Positions 13,745-17,617 of a stretch of 17,617 nucleotides of DNA are shown piece after piece; position 1 is the first letter of the stretch, and each line of letters begins with the position of its first letter. Position numbers and translations under genes: made by a program. The notes under the pieces were generated by a model. It did no database searches, was not told the DNA's origin, and saw only the letters and a list, made by a program, of their open reading frames with translations. Source of the stretch: JAVBKA01 sp031546715 (GTDB taxonomy: Bacteria > Bacillota > Clostridia > Oscillospirales > UBA929); contig JAVBKA010000104.1 of assembly GCA_031546715.1 (NCBI GenBank), positions 1 through 17,617 on the forward strand, written 5' to 3'.

Positions 13745-14941
13745 TCAAGCCATACTGCTTCGATTGCCGCCTATAAAAAAGCCCAATATGGTCAAATCAC
13801 TTTTTCTGACTTCCAAAGCACCTAGCATATCGTCACCCTCTATGGCATCTAAGTAAATGTCAACAGAGAAAGCATCAGGGGCAAATTTGGATAAAGATAC
13901 TTCATTAATGACCCGTGCTTCTTTTAGGCCATACTTAGGCAGAATAAGAGTTATCGCTTTTAAGTATTCTTCTGCGATACGTTGTGCGTCTTCGTTTGTA
14001 TAACTTTTTGCACCATCTTTGACTTCGTCGAGATGCCCGAACTTGCCATGTTGAAAACTCTGCCAGTTAAGTAAAGAACCATCTGCTGCTGATATGCTTA
14101 TCTCTACATCATACCCGACCTCAGATACAAAACGCCGACTCCAATAGTCACCTTTTCTGGTATCGTGCGAGCTTATGGGAACCTTATACATCAGTACGAT
14201 ATTATCTGACGTGGCTGGATTTAGATCGGTCGGTACAAAGTCATCAAGTAACTCGATTGCAGTCTCATTGGCTTGGTCGTATTGAATTTCGCTCTCTAGT
14301 GGCTGGAGATGACTTAGATTCTCATTACTTGAGTGCCTAAGCTCTCTTTCCACTACCTTTAGCATGTCATCTCGAGTTAATTGCGCAGTCGGATAAATCC
14401 AAAATTGGTTGACTAAACCGTCGCCACTTCCAATTTTTACACATATAGACTCGCCATCTTTGGATTTATCTGAAAGTTTATCCTGTGGTCTTTCGTTTTT
14501 GCCTAAGTACAATCCGTAAGCCGCTAATAAGTTCAGTTGCTCTTTATCGCTGCGGTCCCTATTACTTTGCGCGTTGTTCGAATACATTTTGTAAGCCCTG
14601 ATTCTATCAAAGAGATCGGTATACGACACATCTCCAATTGTTTTTGCAACTTGCAAAACTTCATTGTCAGAAAGCATGTCGCTGCTTGGATAAAACACAA
14701 AAGATTTTACTCCGTATTTGGATTCATCGAGAGGAATTATTGCAAATTCATTTTTCAAAGGGTCAGTAGGTGCTGCTCCAATAGGTTTTGCACCAGCTTT
14801 TATATCCTCGCAAGCTTTTGTGTAACGGGCTTCGGTAAAGAGCGTTCGCTCTGCATTACTCTTCATTTGTGAATTGCCAGCGCAGGACGATAGTATAAGC
14901 GTGCTTAAGACCACTAAGCTGACTAGTTTGTTAAGATTCAT
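13745..14941 (-). CDS. Putative lipoprotein of unknown function
   Basis: The ATG at 14941 is chosen because GGAGG precedes it with about six bases spacing; a longer frame adds MEVH through that site. The 398-residue product has a type II signal peptide with lipobox LSSC (C20), so it should be anchored on the outer face of the membrane. I see two similar segments: SFVFYPSSDMLSDNEVLQVA and NQFWIYPTAQLTRDDMLKVV, about 120 residues apart, which suggests an internal duplication. The C-terminal half has features like PepSY or YcdB/YcdC-type domains (VEISISAADGSLLNW, then TNEDAQRIAEEYLKAI), a weak resemblance only. It follows the secreted-protein gene by 24 bases, so both are probably made together. 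Function is not recognisable; a role in sensing or protecting the cell surface is only a guess. Confidence 0.75.
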   Translation of the reverse strand: MNLNKLVSLVVLSTLILSSCAGNSQMKSNAERTLFTEARYTKACEDIKAGAKPIGAAPTDPLKNEFAIIPLDESKYGVKSFVFYPSSDMLSDNEVLQVAKTIGDVSYTDLFDRIRAYKMYSNNAQSNRDRSDKEQLNLLAAYGLYLGKNERPQDKLSDKSKDGESICVKIGSGDGLVNQFWIYPTAQLTRDDMLKVVERELRHSSNENLSHLQPLESEIQYDQANETAIELLDDFVPTDLNPATSDNIVLMYKVPISSHDTRKGDYWSRRFVSEVGYDVEISISAADGSLLNWQSFQHGKFGHLDEVKDGAKSYTNEDAQRIAEEYLKAITLILPKYGLKEARVINEVSLSKFAPDAFSVDIYLDAIEGDDMLGALEVRKSDLTILGFFIGGNRSSMA

Positions 14942-14965
14942 GTGAACCTCCAATCACGGCGAAAG

Positions 14966-15700
14966 TTAGGGCGTTGTGTATATAAAACTTGTTCTTCCAT
15001 CACCTGATACATCCATTCCCACAAAAATATCAGCACCTGAATCAAGCGACAAAGTTGCTTGACATGTCATTCCCCCTAAAAGAGGATGTAGTCCTTCTGA
15101 TGATGGCGAAACTGAACTATACGTAGAACCTTTGGATGGGTATGAATAGTTCTTATAATTTGTTGAACGCGCATATGTAGTGTCGTCCGGTGCAACTGTG
15201 TTCATGATTTGTAAATTCTTGCCGGAAAAAACATTCAAAGAAACCGAGCTACGAATCATAACGAAATATGATTCTGCCGTATCAAAATAAATTGTAACTG
15301 TCATTCCACTTTTTTCGCCGCTTACAGTCTGCTCATAAACGGTAGCAGTTACTGCGTATTGATTAAAAACAACACCATTATGCTCGTATGCACCAATTAA
15401 TTGCGATGTTTGCAACGTTTCAAGTTCAGCCGTTGCAATATTTGTATCTGCAAATCTTGATTGGACACTGTTTACATACATAGCATCTGTTTCAACAGTT
15501 ACACCTGTGGCTTTTTTCAGATCATCAACGCCTGCTTCAGCACGAGCTACAAGTGCATCAAAGTCCCTAATTTCTGGAATTGTAAATAAAACAGTGGTAT
15601 TGTCTTCTTGCATAGATTCTGTGGCAAATGCAGGGATTGAATTAGTCGCGAGAATTAATGCCACCACTAAGAAATTAACTAATAGTTTTTTGCCTTTCAT
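14966..15700 (-). CDS. Secreted protein of unknown function
   Basis: The ATG at 15700 follows a strong ribosome site, AAAGGAGG, about seven bases upstream. The 244-residue product has a classical Sec signal peptide (basic MKGKK, hydrophobic core about 6-20) with a likely cleavage after AFA at residue 26. The mature part is acidic and has no transmembrane helix. It contains an extended beta-rich region (VVFNQYAVTATVYEQTVSG... MTVTIYFDTAESYFVMI), a Ser/Tyr-rich low-complexity stretch (about 180-205), and a C-terminal strand region with a single Cys. I recognise no family. Being exported and placed 24 bases ahead of a lipoprotein gene, it may act with that lipoprotein at the cell surface. The insertion sequence begins about 230 bases upstream, so its native upstream region may have been cut. 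Confidence 0.7.
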   Translation of the reverse strand: MKGKKLLVNFLVVALILATNSIPAFATESMQEDNTTVLFTIPEIRDFDALVARAEAGVDDLKKATGVTVETDAMYVNSVQSRFADTNIATAELETLQTSQLIGAYEHNGVVFNQYAVTATVYEQTVSGEKSGMTVTIYFDTAESYFVMIRSSVSLNVFSGKNLQIMNTVAPDDTTYARSTNYKNYSYPSKGSTYSSVSPSSEGLHPLLGGMTCQATLSLDSGADIFVGMDVSGDGRTSFIYTTP

Positions 15701-15824
15701 ATAAATCCTCCTTTTAAATTGTTACACCAAATAAATTTACAAACCTGTCTTGATAGAGAGCTTTGTATACACAACTGACAAAAAGTCTTCCTGATAAAAT
15801 CTGTTAAATTAAATACGCTTATTA

Positions 15825-15915
15825 TTATTCCAAAAACAGATGCAGCCGTTCGATAGTCATAAAAGCATTATATAGGGCGGACTAACTAAATCACAATCAT
15901 AAGCATCACCTCCAT
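15825..15915 (-). other. Tiny ORF behind a perfect anti-16S ribosome site, possible small-peptide gene remnant
   Basis: On the minus strand GGAGGTGAT (15912-15904) matches all nine bases expected to pair with the 16S rRNA 3' end. Four bases later comes ATG ATT GTG ATT TAG (15900-15886); an ATG at 15915 in the same frame gives MEVMLMIVI. Further on, a second frame reads SALYNAFMTIERLHLFLE and stops at 15825-15827. The arrangement could be a leader peptide or a frame-broken small hydrophobic-peptide gene. It ends 13 bases from the insertion sequence. Confidence 0.25.
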
Positions 15916-15928
15916 TGAAGCTCCACCA

Positions 15929-15947
15929 TAGCCATGAGCAAAACTCT
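15929..15947 (+). repeat. Left terminal inverted repeat of the insertion sequence
   Basis: TAGCCATGAGCAAAACTCT, matched at the right end in inverted orientation with three differences. It lies 140 bases before the transposase start. Confidence 0.65.
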
Positions 15948-16013
15948 GAAAACCTAGTATTAAAGCGGATTTGCGAGCATGGCAAACTCGAAATATCACT
16001 CCAAAATATATAG

Positions 16014-16078
16014 AAAAAACCACTCAAATTTGGTATAATTTAGTTGCAGAAAACAACACAAAATAGGAGTGGTTTTTA
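16014..16078 (+). promoter_or_regulatory. Transposase promoter inside an inverted repeat that masks the translation start
   Basis: AAAAACCACTC (16015-16025) is a perfect complement of GAGTGGTTTTT (16067-16077), with 41 bases between. The right arm covers the end of the ribosome site AGGAG (16065-16069) and the GTG start. Within the loop lies TGG-TATAAT (16031-16039), an extended -10 promoter without a good -35. Transcripts from this promoter would start near 16046 and lack the left arm, so their start is free. Transcripts reading in from outside would carry both arms and hide it. Confidence 0.6.
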
Positions 16079-17343
16079 TCTATCGACAGGAAATTTTACA
16101 GGACATCAGCCTGTTTACATCACAGCCCAAAGCAAGATTTTATGATGAGCTGTTTTTGCATTTGGACTTAAGCTGCATGGAATCCTCACATGCTAAAACT
16201 GGCAGAAAATCGCAGAAAGAAGCATTGTTGTGCGCTTTTATCGTAATGAAATGCGAAGGATTCAGCCAAATCTCGGATTTACATGATTATCTTTCAAACA
16301 ACTTAATTATCGCGCATTACTGCGGCTTTGATATTTTGAAAAAATTGCCGTCCTACTGGACGTTTGACCGATTTATCCGTAATCTCGAAAACCGAATCCT
16401 CAAGGATATTATGCAGAACCAAGTGCTAAAGCTCTGTTCACTCGGAATTATAGACACCTCGTTTATCGCTCTGGATGCAACGCCTGTTTCAGCAAATACA
16501 TGCCATAACAATCCTAAAAGCTTCTTGAAGAAAAGGTTCAGCAAGGATCATCAACCCAAATCAGATAAAGACTGCAAATTAGGTGTTCATACAGCTTCAA
16601 ATCAGCACTCGGAGAAGAAGTTCGAGTATTATTGGGGCTACAAAAACCATGTTCTGGTTGACTGCATTACCGGCTTACCGATCTTTGAGTTAACCACTAC
16701 TGCCGATGTCTATGACAGTACTGTCGCTCTGGATATTCTAAGCCGAACCAATGAGTTTCTGTCTATTAGCGAATGCTATTTCCTTGCCGACAAGGCATAT
16801 GACTGCAAGAACATTTACAACACAGTAAAGGATGCTTATAACGGTGAATGCTTCATTCCACTCAATCGGAGAAATACTAAAAACCCTAAGAAACTGCCAA
16901 TTGGCAATCCCATCTGTGAGGCTGGACTTGCAATGCACAGAGACGGTATTTGCAGGGATAACGGTCGTTCAAGGCAGAAGTTTTGCTGTCCGTTCAAGCG
17001 CACCAGCCATATTCACGATTGCCCGTGCAATCACAAGTGTTTTCATAAGGGTAAAAACACTGGATGCACCAAATATATAACGATTCCTGATGATTACCGA
17101 CTTTCAATTAACCGTGAAGCAATCAATTTTAAGTCGATTTATTCCCTTCGCACAGAGTGTGAACGATATAATTCACGCTTTAAGTCCACAGGACAGGAGC
17201 GTCTTTGGGTAAAAAACGGCAAATCAGCCGAAAACCTCAACTCTATTGCTCATATTTCGCTGCTGACTATCGCTTTAGCCGCAATTGTCACTCAGTCAAA
17301 ATCTTCTTACCGCTGCTTAAAATCTGCTAAAAGAATTGCTTGA
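16069..17343 (+). CDS. IS4-type DDE transposase
   Basis: The enzyme cuts and joins the element's ends. The 424-residue protein has the RNase H-like DDE residues: D136 in LDATPVSANT, D241 in FLADKAYD and E365. It also has the complete IS4-type signature Y-(2)-R-(3)-E-(6)-K (Y358, R361, E365, K372), so it appears catalytically intact. The N-terminal part (about 45-125) resembles the DNA-binding region found in IS4/IS5/IS1182-like transposases. Between the second Asp and the Glu is a Cys/His-rich insertion (C306, C307, C318, C320, C324, C333), perhaps a zinc site. The start is unusual: GTG 16069 overlaps the AGGAG ribosome site, while ATC 16078 is at ideal spacing and the next in-frame ATG is residue 37. 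Its subfamily (IS4, IS1182 or similar) cannot be settled without a search. Confidence 0.88.
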   Translation: MVFIYRQEILQDISLFTSQPKARFYDELFLHLDLSCMESSHAKTGRKSQKEALLCAFIVMKCEGFSQISDLHDYLSNNLIIAHYCGFDILKKLPSYWTFDRFIRNLENRILKDIMQNQVLKLCSLGIIDTSFIALDATPVSANTCHNNPKSFLKKRFSKDHQPKSDKDCKLGVHTASNQHSEKKFEYYWGYKNHVLVDCITGLPIFELTTTADVYDSTVALDILSRTNEFLSISECYFLADKAYDCKNIYNTVKDAYNGECFIPLNRRNTKNPKKLPIGNPICEAGLAMHRDGICRDNGRSRQKFCCPFKRTSHIHDCPCNHKCFHKGKNTGCTKYITIPDDYRLSINREAINFKSIYSLRTECERYNSRFKSTGQERLWVKNGKSAENLNSIAHISLLTIALAAIVTQSKSSYRCLKSAKRIA

Positions 17344-17457
17344 GATTACGCAACTGAATATTCCCCGCTTTCGTCCGCTAGGTCTGCTTTGTTGTGCTCT
17401 TTTTTGGGCTACCGCTCTCAGGTTATCTTTCCAGGTTCTTGTTGCTTGTTTTTTTGA

Positions 17458-17476
17458 TGTGTTTTGCTCTTGGCTA
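17458..17476 (-). repeat. Right terminal inverted repeat of the insertion sequence
   Basis: Read on the minus strand this is TAGCCAAGAGCAAAACACA, matching the left end at 16 of 19 positions. It lies 115 bases after the transposase stop. Confidence 0.65.
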
Positions 17477-17509
17477 GATACTTAAATTATCTTTTACATG
17501 GATTGATAA

Positions 17510-17617
17510 ATGCTACTGTACAGTGCCTCAAGTTCGTGCACCTTGCACTATTACAAAACAACAACCACCAACGCCTGCAACAACCCGAAATGTGGCCACC
17601 AAAACAGATTATATGCA
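17510..17617 (+). CDS. Possible small ORF with zinc-ribbon-like cysteines, cut by the window edge
   Basis: From ATG 17510 the frame stays open for 36 codons to the window end. It contains SSCTLHYYKTT and then NACNNPKCGHQN, where C23 and C28 in C-x4-C-G resemble a zinc-ribbon knuckle. The ribosome site is weak, the Thr/Asn-rich stretch may only reflect an ACA/AAC-rich sequence, and a reading on the opposite strand is no better. It starts 34 bases right of the insertion sequence. I would keep it only as a candidate. Confidence 0.2.
   Translation, partial: MLLYSASSSCTLHYYKTTTTNACNNPKCGHQNRLYA

Larger units (their letters stand above)
15929..17476 (+). mobile_element. IS4-superfamily insertion sequence with imperfect terminal inverted repeats
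   Basis: The left end TAGCCATGAGCAAAACTCT (15929-15947) and the reverse complement of 17458-17476, TAGCCAAGAGCAAAACACA, agree at 16 of 19 positions. They flank a single full-length transposase gene, giving an element of about 1.55 kb. The outermost TA may be a two-base target duplication (TA target), in which case the repeats start at GCCA. No longer direct repeat is visible in the flanks. The element sits between the divergent secreted-protein operon and whatever lies to the right. Confidence 0.7.

Noticed and set aside
13299..17371. AAGCGGGGAAT at 13299-13309 and its inverted copy at 17361-17371 as ends of a larger composite element
   Set aside because: The match is only 11 bases with no similarity on either side, and better terminal repeats for the transposase were found at 15929 and 17458.
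1..17617. CRISPR arrays, tRNA and rRNA genes
   Set aside because: I saw no regularly spaced direct repeats and no cloverleaf or rRNA-like sequence on either strand.

Overview
The window reads as a chromosomal segment of an anaerobic Gram-positive bacterium of the class Clostridia (Oscillospiraceae-like is my best guess). Grounds: a CoaX-type pantothenate kinase, SecA with a C-terminal zinc tail, a monomeric group B [FeFe] hydrogenase, strong GGAGG-type ribosome sites, lipoproteins with Gram-positive lipoboxes, and a GTAGGGGCGAACATTGTTCGCCC palindrome of a kind I recall as dispersed in clostridial genomes. No taxonomic search was possible.

Region 1 (1-6613, + strand) is core: the 3' end of coaX, then secA, a class B penicillin-binding protein (PBP2/MrdA type), a MinD-like ATPase and methylglyoxal synthase. 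Spacing is close and a strong hairpin follows mgsA, so at least the last three probably form one unit, linking secretion, wall elongation, septum placement and a glycolytic overflow valve. No minC or minE is present here. Region 2 (6614-8387) holds two REP-like palindromes, a near-consensus promoter, the [FeFe] hydrogenase gene and a bidirectional terminator.

Region 3 (8470-13149, - strand) reads leftward: a lipoprotein glycoside hydrolase (GH144/glucoamylase-like) with an Ig-like tail, a YgjP-type zinc metallopeptidase, and, behind its own promoter, a membrane HAMP-GGDEF-EAL protein. That gene is cut by one in-frame TAG inside the EAL domain, and its GGDEF signature is degenerate. Region 4 (13150-13744) is about 600 bases without a convincing gene but with several inverted repeats, including a large hairpin at 13648-13700.

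Region 5 (13745-15700, - strand) encodes two exported proteins, a Sec-secreted protein and a lipoprotein, probably co-transcribed and of unknown function. Region 6 (15929-17476) is a complete-looking insertion sequence with imperfect terminal inverted repeats and an IS4-type DDE transposase carrying a full YREK signature. The transposase start lies in one arm of an inverted repeat, which suggests protection against read-through expression. A few bases left of the element is a perfect 9-base anti-16S ribosome site in front of a four-codon ORF. The last 108 bases may open a small Cys-containing ORF that runs off the window.
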